Assembly (NCBI RefSeq): GCF_000798815.1
Contig: NZ_JTLD01000110.1
Location: forward strand, 3,325-67,324
Origin: Alistipes sp. ZOR0009
Lineage (GTDB): Bacteria > Bacteroidota > Bacteroidia > Bacteroidales > ZOR0009
DNA length: 64,000 nt
Direction: 5' to 3'
This document shows, piece by piece, positions 1 through 7,866 of this stretch (the first letter of the stretch is position 1; each line of letters begins with the position of its first letter). Made by a program: the position numbers and the translations under genes. The notes beneath the pieces are model-generated. The model had not been told where the DNA came from, made no database searches, and saw only the letters and a program-made list of their open reading frames with translations.

Positions 1-1908
1 GGCAGCCTGGTAAATGTTGATCCCGACAAGCTGGTTGGCGTGGGTACGATCCTAGACAACGACGGCGCTCCTACCCTTTCGGTAGGCGACGCAACGGTAG
101 CCGAAGGCGGCAAGCTGCAGTTTGTGGTGAGCCTCAGCGCAGCTAGCGGCAAGGCGGTAACCGTTAAGGCTTCCACCGCCGATGGCTCCGCTACTACGGC
201 TGATAACGACTACACTTCCGTATCCAACCTAGCGGTAACCTTTGCCCCAGGCGAGGTATCCAAGGTGGTGGAGGTACCAACTATGGCCGACACCAAGTTC
301 GAAAGCGACGAAACCATAGCGCTTGAGCTGACAGACGCCACCAACGCTACCATAGCCGATGGCAGTGCTACCGGAACGATAACCAACGATGATGCTACTC
401 CCGCTATCTCTGTTGCTGATGCTACAGCAATCGAGGGTGATAAGCTTCGCTTTAGGATTACTCTTGATAAGGTATCGGATAATGAGGTTTCTGTTAACAT
501 TGGACTTCAAGATATCACTACAAGTAGCAGCGACTACAGCGCTTTACCTTCTATTACCGTTACTTTTGCTGCTGGCGATCTTGAAAAATGGGTGGAGGTT
601 TCTACTCTTAAAGATGCTATTGTAGAGGGCAATGAGCAGGTTAAGCTGGTGCTATCGGGTGCTACAAATGCTACTATTGCTGTTCCAGAGGCTATAGGAA
701 CTATTACAGATGTGATGGTTAAACCGCTGAACTTCGACTTCGAGGTTTCGGGTACAGAGGATAGTCCGGTCTCTATTCCTAAGAACGGTTTTGCAGATAA
801 CTTCGACAAGGACTACAAGACCGAACTCTTAAAGGTTAAGATTGAATCGTTACCCGAAAATGGAAGTTTGGTGCTAAACGGTAGCCCCGTTAAGGTAGGC
901 GACGAAATCAGCTCGGCCGATCTAGATATGCTGACCTTTATCCCAACTCCTAACTGGAATGGAGAGACATCCTTTAAGTGGAAGGGACAAAATAGCGCTG
1001 GGTACGCTGATGTTCCTGCGGTTGTTACCATAAAGATTGCTGGGGTAAACGATCTTCCCGAAGCTACCAACGATAGCTTTATGATCGACGAAAAGGCCCT
1101 TCTTTCGGGTAATCTAGCGGCTAACGATAAGCTCTCGGGCGATGGTGGCAACACCTTTACGTTGGTTGGTCTTCCTGCTCATGGCGAGGTTATTCTTAAT
1201 AGCGATGGCTCGTTTACCTATACTCAAAAGGGTGGCTATGCGGCTAATGACAGCTTTACCTATAAGCTATGCGATGCAAATGGCGATTGCTCAACGGCAT
1301 CAGTCAACATCGTCATTACCCAAATAATTAACAACATAAAGCCACCTGTTGCGGCAAACGACAATGCCACAACTAAGGGTGATACGCCTGTTACAATAAG
1401 CGTACTAGCTAACGATTCCGATCCCGATAGCCAGCTGCTTCCCGAAACGCTGACAATTCTCGATCAGCCACAGCACGGAACCGTTGTGGTTAACGGTGAT
1501 GGAACGGTAACCTACACGGCCAACAAGGGTTATGTTGGCGAGGACACCTTCACCTACAGGATTTGCGATAACGGTAATCCTCAAATGTGCGCAACAGCAA
1601 CCGTTAACGTTACGGTTAGCGGCTTGGATGTAAAAATCCCCGATGGCTTCTCGCCTAACGGCGATGGCGTTAACGATCGCTTTGTAATTAAGGGGTTGGA
1701 AACCTATCCAAACAACGTGCTAAGAATCTTCAACCGCTGGGGTAACATCGTTTACCAGATGAAGGGTTACGACAACTCTTGGGACGGAAAGAATGGTGGC
1801 AAGGGGCTACATATCGGTGTAGATCTTCCGGATGGAACCTACTACTACATTCTCGATTTGGGAGATGGCTCGAAACCACAAACTAGCTTCGTTGTAATTA
1901 AGCGTTAA
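1..1908 (+). CDS. T9SS-exported surface adhesin, 5' end outside window (Calx-beta, cadherin-like repeats, type B C-terminal domain)
   Basis: The reading frame is open from base 1, so this is the 3' part of a longer gene. It shows two Calx-beta modules (about 67-390 and 394-715, each ending in an ATxTITDD-like strand), one less clear beta module (about 720-1050), two tandem cadherin/Ig-like modules of the 'VLANDSDPD...GTVTYTANKGYVGEDTFTYRICD' type (about 1050-1620), and a gliding-motility-associated C-terminal domain (about 1630-1905: FSPNGDGVNDRFVI, IFNRWGNIVY, WDGKNGGK, LPDGTYYYILDL). That tail is the type B signal of the type IX secretion system, so the product is expected to be exported and held at the cell surface, perhaps as a calcium-binding adhesin. 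A PorP/SprF gene follows after 25 bp, the usual partner arrangement. Ligand unknown. Confidence 0.9.
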   Translation, partial: GSLVNVDPDKLVGVGTILDNDGAPTLSVGDATVAEGGKLQFVVSLSAASGKAVTVKASTADGSATTADNDYTSVSNLAVTFAPGEVSKVVEVPTMADTKFESDETIALELTDATNATIADGSATGTITNDDATPAISVADATAIEGDKLRFRITLDKVSDNEVSVNIGLQDITTSSSDYSALPSITVTFAAGDLEKWVEVSTLKDAIVEGNEQVKLVLSGATNATIAVPEAIGTITDVMVKPLNFDFEVSGTEDSPVSIPKNGFADNFDKDYKTELLKVKIESLPENGSLVLNGSPVKVGDEISSADLDMLTFIPTPNWNGETSFKWKGQNSAGYADVPAVVTIKIAGVNDLPEATNDSFMIDEKALLSGNLAANDKLSGDGGNTFTLVGLPAHGEVILNSDGSFTYTQKGGYAANDSFTYKLCDANGDCSTASVNIVITQIINNIKPPVAANDNATTKGDTPVTISVLANDSDPDSQLLPETLTILDQPQHGTVVVNGDGTVTYTANKGYVGEDTFTYRICDNGNPQMCATATVNVTVSGLDVKIPDGFSPNGDGVNDRFVIKGLETYPNNVLRIFNRWGNIVYQMKGYDNSWDGKNGGKGLHIGVDLPDGTYYYILDLGDGSKPQTSFVVIKR

Positions 1909-1933
1909 CCCAACCCTAAGCAATAGAGTAATT

Positions 1934-2878
1934 ATGAAAAAAATAAATAAGCTGGTACTAACGCTAATCGCCCTTGCGGCGATTAGCTTAGCGCCAAAAA
2001 CAGGCAAGGCTCAGTACGATTTCATGTTTACGCAGTACATGTGGAATGAGGTGGCCATTAACCCAGCCTACACGGGCTCGCGCGATGCTATTTCGCTTGT
2101 CGGACTGTACCGCAACCAGTGGGTCGGAATGAAGGGTGCCCCTACAACCAAGAGCATATCGCTCAACGCACCGGTTTACAAGGAGCGCGTTGGCTTGGGC
2201 ATTAACTACCTGAAGGATGAGATTGGGGTAAACTCTACCGACTACCTTAACCTCTCCTACTCCTATAGCATTCGCTTTAAGAACTCCACCCTTGCATTTG
2301 GCCTATCTACCGCACTCGGTCTGATAAAGGAGTACTATTCGCGTGCCGAAACAACCGATCCGGGTGATGTACAGTTTCAGGAGGATTCGCCCAGGGCAAA
2401 GATGCCCAACGCAGGCTTTGGCGTTTACTACTATACCGACAGGTACTACGTGGGCTTCTCCATTCCCCGTCTTATAAAGAATCAGATAGACCCAAAGGAT
2501 AATTTTTCGGTTATCAATAAGGTCGACTATAAGTACATGCACTACTTCCTTACGGCTGGAACCTACTTCAACCTAAACGATGGGCTCAAGTTTCAACCCA
2601 GCGCCATGCTTAAGGTGGTAAATGCCGCACCTATCGAGCTCGACCTTACCGGGCAGCTGGTAATACGCGATACCTTTTGGGTAGGGGCCGGCTGGCGTAG
2701 CGGCGATGCGATAACCTTCCTCACGTCGGTTTACCTCACGCCGCAGCTGCGCATCGGGTATTCGTACGACCACACCACATCCGAGCTCTCGAAGTACAAC
2801 CATGGCACCCACGAGATATGCTTCGGCTACGACTTTAGCCTTAAGGCCAAAAAGATTGTATCCCCACGTATTTTTTAG
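1934..2878 (+). CDS. PorP/SprF family outer-membrane protein (T9SS-associated)
   Basis: 314 residues with a signal peptide ending near KAQYDFMF. The N-terminal FMFTQYMWNEVAINPAYTGSRD block is the hallmark of the PorP/SprF family, and the remainder is a run of alternating beta strands typical of its 14-strand barrel. In Flavobacterium, SprF is needed for the secretion or attachment of SprB, a protein with a type B C-terminal domain. By family knowledge this copy should serve the type B surface protein just upstream, 25 bp away, and it is followed after 8 bp by the PorE-like gene, so the three are probably one transcript. A second family member lies at 35665-36648. The family is clear; the specific cargo is inferred from position. 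Confidence 0.93.
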   Translation: MKKINKLVLTLIALAAISLAPKTGKAQYDFMFTQYMWNEVAINPAYTGSRDAISLVGLYRNQWVGMKGAPTTKSISLNAPVYKERVGLGINYLKDEIGVNSTDYLNLSYSYSIRFKNSTLAFGLSTALGLIKEYYSRAETTDPGDVQFQEDSPRAKMPNAGFGVYYYTDRYYVGFSIPRLIKNQIDPKDNFSVINKVDYKYMHYFLTAGTYFNLNDGLKFQPSAMLKVVNAAPIELDLTGQLVIRDTFWVGAGWRSGDAITFLTSVYLTPQLRIGYSYDHTTSELSKYNHGTHEICFGYDFSLKAKKIVSPRIF

Positions 2879-2886
2879 CGATATAG

Positions 2887-5103
2887 ATGATGAAGAAACT
2901 TTTAGTTGTAGCCCTGCTTGCATGCTTGCAGATGGGCGTTCAGGCGCAGTCGCTGAGCATGCGAAAGGCGGAAAAGAGCTACAAGGCGAAGGCCTATGCC
3001 GATGCCATCCCTAGCTACAAGAAGGCTATTAATGCCGACTCCACCAACAAGCTGGCCGTACATAGGCTGGCCGACTGCTACCGCCTGGTGGAGGATTACA
3101 GCAACGCTGCGGCCACCTATGCGGTGCTCGAAAAAAGAGGCCTGCTAGAGAACCGCGAACCCTACTACTACAGCCAAACGCTGATGCAGCTCGGGAATTT
3201 CGACAGGGCTAAGGAGGTGGCAAAAATCAACAACCCCTCGGATGGAAAGGATGTTACCTACAGCAACATCCTCGATGCCATAGAGAATCAGAAACCCTAC
3301 TACTTCGAGGATACTCTGGGCTTTTCCATAGTAAACCTCAAGCAGATAAACACCCCAAGCAGCGAAATCGGGGCGGCGTTCTTCGGATCGTCCATCCTAT
3401 ACTCATCCAACCAGTTCGTAAACGACTACCTCAACAACCGACATGGCTGGACGGGCAACGACTTCTACTCGCTTAGGGAGGCCAAGGGCACGGCAAAGCC
3501 TATCGTACACGACGAGCTCAACTCGCGCTACAACAACGGCCCATCGTTCTACAGCGCGGCAGAGCGGAAGCTCTACGTAACCCAAAACCTCACCTCCTAC
3601 CTAAAGATACGCAAGCAGGAACAAAGCGAATCGATACTAAAGGTGATGGTCTATACCTACGATAGCGCAAGGGCTAAATGGACAAACGAAACCCCGTTTG
3701 CATTCAACAACGACAGCTACAACGTGGCCCACGTATCGCTCAACGAGCGGGGCGACATCCTTGCCTTTGCCTCCGATATGCCCAACGGCTTTGGAGGGAT
3801 GGATATCTACCTTTCGTACAAAAAGGATGGGGTTTGGAGCCAGCCTGTAAATGCCGGGAAGAACATAAACACTAAAGGGAATGAAATCTTCCCCTCGTTT
3901 TATGGCAACACCGTCCTCTTCTTCTCCTCCGATGGACAGCGCGTTCATGGTGGGTTAGACATCCTTTACGCCAAGCTAACGCCTAACGGTGCCGCCAATC
4001 CCCGCATAATCCCCCTACCCGTAAACAGCAACAACGACGATTTCGGCATACAGTTCTCGGCCGACAAGCAAACCGCGCTGTTTGCCTCCAACCGAGCTGG
4101 CGGCGCTGGCGACGATGATATCTACCTGCTCACGCTAAAGCGCCCCTTCTCGACAGACTACATAATAAAGGGCGTGTCGATTAATAAGGAGACGCAAAAG
4201 GTACTTCCTAATGCAGCCATCACGCTTTCCGATTCGTTGGGTACCAAGCTGGGCAGCGCTACCTCCGACAGCCTAGGCCGATTCACCTTCATCGTCGAAG
4301 ATCCCCTAGCCTTTAAGGTCGACGGGTCGAAGCTCAGCTTTATCGATGGAAGCATCGCCTCAACATTCCCCAAGGGGAAGAGCAGCGTAGAGGTTACCGT
4401 TCCGCTAACACCTACCTTTAGCGTATCGCTATATGCCTTAATAGTGGATAAGCGCACCGCCAAGCCGCTCGATAAGGTAAAGGTCGAAATGGTGGATGCC
4501 AAAACGGGCGCCCCATTCCTTTCGCTCAATACGGACGAAAGCGGTAGCTTCCTAAAGGTCCTCGAAGGCGTTAAAATGAACGATCAGCTATCCTATAAGA
4601 TTAACCTAGAGCGAAACGGGTACATCCCCAAGCAGCTAACCTTTTCTAAGAGGATAACCCGTCCGGGGCAAATAGACATGATGTCGGAGCTCGATATCAC
4701 CCTCGAACCATTTGAGGTGGGCAAGGATATCGGTAAGTTGATAAGCATAAACCCCATTTACTTCGACCTTTCAAAATGGGATATCCGCCCCGATGCCTCT
4801 GTCGAGCTGGATAAGATCGTAAAGGTAATGCAGGAAAACCCAACGATGGAGATCGAGCTGGGCTCGCATACCGACTGCCGATCATCGGCCCAGTTTAACC
4901 AGACCCTCTCCGAAAAGCGTGCGAAATCATCCACCGAATACATCGTATCTAAGGGGATAGATGCAAAACGAATCACCTTTAAGGGGTATGGCGAAAGCCG
5001 CCTGATAAACAAGTGCGCCTGCGAAGGGCCAAAGAAATCGAAGTGCCCCGAAAGCGAGCACGCCAAAAATAGGCGCACCGAATTCGTAATCACCAAACTC
5101 TAG
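2887..5103 (+). CDS. PorE-like OmpA family protein (TPR, PD40 propeller, CarboxypepD_reg, OmpA_C)
   Basis: 738 residues with a signal peptide (MMKKLLVVALLACLQMGVQAQ). Domain order: TPR-like helices about residues 22-120; PD40/WD40-like blades with repeated 'GGxDIY' signatures near residues 295, 345 and 399; a carboxypeptidase-regulatory-like beta domain from about 426; and an OmpA C-terminal peptidoglycan-binding domain from about 623 (YFDLSKWDIRPDA, ELGSHTDCRS, NRRTEFVI). This is the order described for PorE of the T9SS, which ties the outer-membrane machinery to peptidoglycan. Two start codons are adjacent (2887 and 2890). It is last in the operon and ends at a clear terminator. The last 18 codons plus the terminator recur about 1.5 kb downstream. 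It could be a paralogue dedicated to the local PorP/SprF rather than the housekeeping PorE. Confidence 0.88.
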   Translation: MMKKLLVVALLACLQMGVQAQSLSMRKAEKSYKAKAYADAIPSYKKAINADSTNKLAVHRLADCYRLVEDYSNAAATYAVLEKRGLLENREPYYYSQTLMQLGNFDRAKEVAKINNPSDGKDVTYSNILDAIENQKPYYFEDTLGFSIVNLKQINTPSSEIGAAFFGSSILYSSNQFVNDYLNNRHGWTGNDFYSLREAKGTAKPIVHDELNSRYNNGPSFYSAAERKLYVTQNLTSYLKIRKQEQSESILKVMVYTYDSARAKWTNETPFAFNNDSYNVAHVSLNERGDILAFASDMPNGFGGMDIYLSYKKDGVWSQPVNAGKNINTKGNEIFPSFYGNTVLFFSSDGQRVHGGLDILYAKLTPNGAANPRIIPLPVNSNNDDFGIQFSADKQTALFASNRAGGAGDDDIYLLTLKRPFSTDYIIKGVSINKETQKVLPNAAITLSDSLGTKLGSATSDSLGRFTFIVEDPLAFKVDGSKLSFIDGSIASTFPKGKSSVEVTVPLTPTFSVSLYALIVDKRTAKPLDKVKVEMVDAKTGAPFLSLNTDESGSFLKVLEGVKMNDQLSYKINLERNGYIPKQLTFSKRITRPGQIDMMSELDITLEPFEVGKDIGKLISINPIYFDLSKWDIRPDASVELDKIVKVMQENPTMEIELGSHTDCRSSAQFNQTLSEKRAKSSTEYIVSKGIDAKRITFKGYGESRLINKCACEGPKKSKCPESEHAKNRRTEFVITKL

Positions 5104-5164
5104 CCATAGATCTTTTATCCAATAACCAACAGCAGGAATCGCATTGCGCGGCTCCTGCTGTTTT
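5050..5164 (+). repeat. Direct repeat copy 1: porE-like 3' end plus terminator
   Basis: The end of the PorE-like gene, its stop codon and its terminator. It matches 6551-6665 with about 12 differences in about 115 bp by eye, at a constant offset of 1501 bp. The two copies bracket the rsgA gene. Confidence 0.9.
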
Positions 5165-5166
5165 TT
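5128..5166 (+). terminator. Rho-independent terminator of the surface-protein operon
   Basis: Stem AACAGCAGGA / TCCTGCTGTT (10 bp) with a 15-nt loop, followed by a T run. It lies 24 bp after the stop codon of the PorE-like gene. Confidence 0.9.
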
Positions 5167-5292
5167 ATATAGGCATGCGATATGCCACTATACTCGCTCC
5201 TTTTATCTTAATCGGTAATACAACTTGAAAGGGAGTAGACTAGCCTACCAGAAGCAAGGCAATGCCCTCCGTTTTATATTCAAATTGTTGTA

Positions 5293-5323
5293 ATTGCAGT
5301 TAAAACAAAAAGTCCTACCTTTG
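5293..5323 (+). promoter_or_regulatory. Predicted sigma-ABfr-type promoter for rsgA
   Basis: -33-like ATTG (5293-5296), a 19-nt spacer and an exact -7 box TACCTTTG (5316-5323), the Bacteroidota TAnnTTTG form. The resulting leader would be about 150 nt. Confidence 0.6.
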
Positions 5324-5366
5324 CAGCCTATGTCAATAGCATTTAAATCGGATTTGGTTAAGTAAA

Positions 5367-5422
5367 CAATCTGTATTTTACGTACAGGTTGTCCCTTCAT
5401 TTTCGGAGAGTTCTTCTCTGAA
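5367..5422 (+). promoter_or_regulatory. Two hairpins in the rsgA leader
   Basis: First hairpin: CAATCTGTA / TACAGGTTG, 9-bp arms with one G-T pair and a 7-nt loop (5367-5391). Second: TTCGGAGA / TCTCTGAA, 8-bp arms with one G-T pair and a 5-nt loop (5402-5422). No T run follows, so they are not simple terminators. A role in translation control of a ribosome-biogenesis GTPase is only a guess. Confidence 0.35.
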
Positions 5423-5476
5423 GCATCTTTATATTATCATAACTTTAGGTTTCACTTGCGTTTAAAAACGGAAGCA

Positions 5477-6529
5477 ATGAATAACTTGTATCTATATGGT
5501 TGGAACGAGAATCTTTTCCAACAAAAACAAAATTCCAACTACAAAGACCTCATACACGCACGAGTAACCGTTACTCATAAAACTTGCTACGAAGTGGTTG
5601 CTGAAGCAGGTTTTTATACCTGCGAGCTAGCGGGCAATATGCTTTACGGAAAGAGCAGCTCCGAATATCCTTGCACTGGCGATTGGGTCATCTTTAATCC
5701 TTTAGATGCTCAAAAAGGCATCATCCTAGACCTACTCCCTCGACAAAAGGCGCTTTACCGGCAAAAAAGCGGAGCAATCTCAGAAAGGCAGGCGGTAGCT
5801 TCATTTATAGACAAAGCGTTTATCGTGCAAAGCCTAGACAGCAGCTTTAATGTACGCCGAATTGAACGCTTTATGCTTCAAGCCGCAGACGAAGAAATTC
5901 AGCCAATCTTAGTCTTAACGAAGGCAGACTTAGGCTTCAATCCAGACGAAACAGGTAGAGCCTTGAAGCATATCTCCGGTAGGTTGCCCATTTTTTATAC
6001 GAGCATACAAAAGCCCGAAAGCATCGATCGGCTTCGAGCATATATCGCTACGGGCGAAACAATTGTCGTTACAGGAATGTCGGGAGTAGGTAAAAGTACG
6101 CTTATAAATGCGCTTTGCAGGCAGGACATTTTGCAGACTGGTGAAATTAGCGACTCAACAGGAAAGGGTAAGCATACCTCCACTCGTAGAGAAATGGTTT
6201 TAATGCCCGATTCGGGTGTGCTGATTGACACTCCAGGTGTAAAGCTATTTGGCGTTACAAACGACAATTCCGATAGCCTATCGGAAATCTTAGATATATC
6301 AGACTATCAGGATAAATGCCGATTCAACGATTGCCAGCATATTAACGAAAAAGGATGTGCCGTAATCGAAGCCGTCGAAAATGGAGAAATAGACAGAGGC
6401 GTTTACGAAAGCTACCTTAAGCTCCGTAGGGAGGCATGGCACTATAACACCTCCGTTCATGAAAAACGTAAGTACGAAAAAACGTTTTCCAAGATGGTGA
6501 AGAGCCATAAGAATAGTAACAAAATGTAA
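5477..6529 (+). CDS. rsgA: Ribosome small-subunit-dependent GTPase A (RsgA/YjeQ-type)
   Basis: 350 residues from ATG 5477, chosen over the TTG at 5456 because GGAAG lies just upstream. RsgA is a circularly permuted GTPase that acts late in 30S subunit maturation. The permuted order is visible: G4 TKAD (148-151), then G1 GMSGVGKST (from 200), then G3 DTPG (251-254), after an OB-fold-like N-terminus. The zinc finger C281-x4-C286-x-H288-x5-C294 follows, with a basic C-terminal tail. Its N-terminus (LYGWNENLF, YPCTGDWVIF, RIERF) resembles the longer about 350-residue RsgA type often found as an additional paralogue, so the genome may hold another rsgA. It has its own promoter and lies between two copies of the neighbouring gene's 3' end, which suggests it arrived as a cassette. 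Confidence 0.9.
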   Translation: MNNLYLYGWNENLFQQKQNSNYKDLIHARVTVTHKTCYEVVAEAGFYTCELAGNMLYGKSSSEYPCTGDWVIFNPLDAQKGIILDLLPRQKALYRQKSGAISERQAVASFIDKAFIVQSLDSSFNVRRIERFMLQAADEEIQPILVLTKADLGFNPDETGRALKHISGRLPIFYTSIQKPESIDRLRAYIATGETIVVTGMSGVGKSTLINALCRQDILQTGEISDSTGKGKHTSTRREMVLMPDSGVLIDTPGVKLFGVTNDNSDSLSEILDISDYQDKCRFNDCQHINEKGCAVIEAVENGEIDRGVYESYLKLRREAWHYNTSVHEKRKYEKTFSKMVKSHKNSNKM

Positions 6530-6550
6530 TTGAGTAGAGCTGATGAAATA

Positions 6551-6604
6551 GAAAGCGAGCAAGCCAAGAATAGGCGCACCGAACTCGTAATAAACAAACT
6601 CTAA
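6551..6604 (+). pseudogene. Remnant of an OmpA/PorE-like gene (last 17 codons and stop)
   Basis: In frame it reads ESEQAKNRRTELVINKL-stop, against ESEHAKNRRTEFVITKL-stop at the true porE-like end. The reading frame, the stop codon position and the OmpA NRRTE motif are kept, but no upstream coding sequence remains. It is the tail of a diverged homologue rather than a fresh duplicate. Confidence 0.8.
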
Positions 6605-6665
6605 TAGTAGATCTTTTATCCAATAACGAACAGCAGGAATCGTATTGTGCGGCTCCTGCTGTTTT
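6551..6665 (+). repeat. Direct repeat copy 2: porE-like tail remnant plus terminator
   Basis: About 90% identical to 5050-5164. It begins 22 bp after the rsgA stop codon and runs through the terminator stem. Confidence 0.9.
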
Positions 6666-6666
6666 T
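6629..6666 (+). terminator. Terminator after rsgA (duplicated copy)
   Basis: Stem AACAGCAGGA / TCCTGCTGTT followed by TTTTA, a copy of the terminator at 5128-5166. Here it would end the rsgA transcript. Confidence 0.85.
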
Positions 6667-6752
6667 ACTATATAGCAAAATTCGTGTCTATCCTCAATAA
6701 AAAAATAATTGACGCTGCTACATATAACCGTAGATTAAAGGCTTTTGGAGAT

Positions 6753-7829
6753 TTACACCAATTTTATCGTAATTATATTATTAGAGTCCTTAACACTGAC
6801 TTTAAACCATCTTTCTAAACTCTTAATCTTTTTGAACCAATCCTCAAATGCTATGCAACGATTATCAATCTCCAAGGTAACAATCCCGTTATTCCCGTCT
6901 ACTTCAATGCTAATTTTTCCCAATAAGCAATCAGGGGTATGCTGGTTGAAGAATTTGATCGGTTCAATAGTATCAACTAGTGCGAGTAGGAAAAGAAACT
7001 GATTTTCTGGACTACATGCATGAGGTCCACGAATCAACTCTTTAAGGTCATTTTCTTGATAAGTATTTCTTGATTTTTTGTCTGCAAGCCAAATATTGTG
7101 ATCCATAATTGTACTTGCGGCTATACTATAATACTTTTTGTGGTTTTTATCATAATGTAGACCTTTGTATTTAAAATCATCAGGGTTGAATACTTCTCCT
7201 CTCTCTTTATAATAAGCTTCTGCAAGTTCTTGACACTTTACATAATTTTCATTCAGCCTATGATAAAGTACTAAACCTCCCACAATTCCATGATTAACAG
7301 TATTAATACACGATGTACGGCAATATTCATAGTATTTTTTTATCGTTTCAACCGAGTAAAGGGAACTTGATTCTCCCTCTTTGAGAAGGTCATAATACGT
7401 AGAATAAATTGGCAGCCAACACCCCAATCTTTGATTAAGTAATTCTAAACAAGTTTCTTCTGGAGGATATTCTTCCTTATTTAATTCAACCACATATCCC
7501 ATATCGTGGTAAAGACTGGTAAGAAACCATAAGTAAAGAAACCCAGGCCCTTCTTCTAAAAGTTTTGGGAAGAGCTTTTCTTTAATCAGGATTCCTAGAA
7601 AAAAAGATGAAACAGAATGAAGTTGGCGGTTTGATCTGTCCATTTTTAAAAGAGTCACATCCTTGTTTGCTGCTCCAAAATAAGACTCAATAAAACGCCT
7701 TGCATTTTCATTGTTATCGTGCCCACATCCCATGTGGAAAGGATTAGTTTCAATGGTAAGTTTGTCGTAATATTTCCATCTCTCACTATCCTCAAAAATA
7801 TCATGGTATTCTGCAAGTAGATTTTTCAT
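6753..7829 (-). CDS. HD-domain-like protein, putative metal-dependent phosphohydrolase
   Basis: 358 residues with no signal peptide or membrane segment. An HD-superfamily-like set of residues is spaced along the chain: H71 (LHSVSS), H108-D109 (LYHDMGY), H180 (NHGIVGG), H244 (IMDHNIW) and D286 (ALVDTIEP). In HD proteins these bind one or two metal ions and hydrolyse phosphoester or nucleotide substrates. The C-terminal about 60 residues form a beta-rich tail of unknown role. The gene is clearly AT-richer than the M50 gene 37 bp upstream on the same strand, so the pair may share a transcript but not an origin. Substrate unknown; the HD assignment rests on the residue pattern alone. Confidence 0.6.
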   Translation of the reverse strand: MKNLLAEYHDIFEDSERWKYYDKLTIETNPFHMGCGHDNNENARRFIESYFGAANKDVTLLKMDRSNRQLHSVSSFFLGILIKEKLFPKLLEEGPGFLYLWFLTSLYHDMGYVVELNKEEYPPEETCLELLNQRLGCWLPIYSTYYDLLKEGESSSLYSVETIKKYYEYCRTSCINTVNHGIVGGLVLYHRLNENYVKCQELAEAYYKERGEVFNPDDFKYKGLHYDKNHKKYYSIAASTIMDHNIWLADKKSRNTYQENDLKELIRGPHACSPENQFLFLLALVDTIEPIKFFNQHTPDCLLGKISIEVDGNNGIVTLEIDNRCIAFEDWFKKIKSLERWFKVSVKDSNNIITIKLV

Positions 7830-7866
7830 TCTCAGATCAGGTATATTTTATCAAGCTACTTATCAA

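Larger units (their letters stand above)
5104..5476. other. Intergenic region upstream of rsgA
   Basis: 373 bp holding, in order: the operon terminator (5128-5166), about 120 bp with nothing recognised apart from a small GGCAT/ATGCC palindrome at 5172-5186, a Bacteroidota-type promoter (5293-5323), and two hairpins in the presumed rsgA leader (5367-5391 and 5402-5422). Confidence 0.7.
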
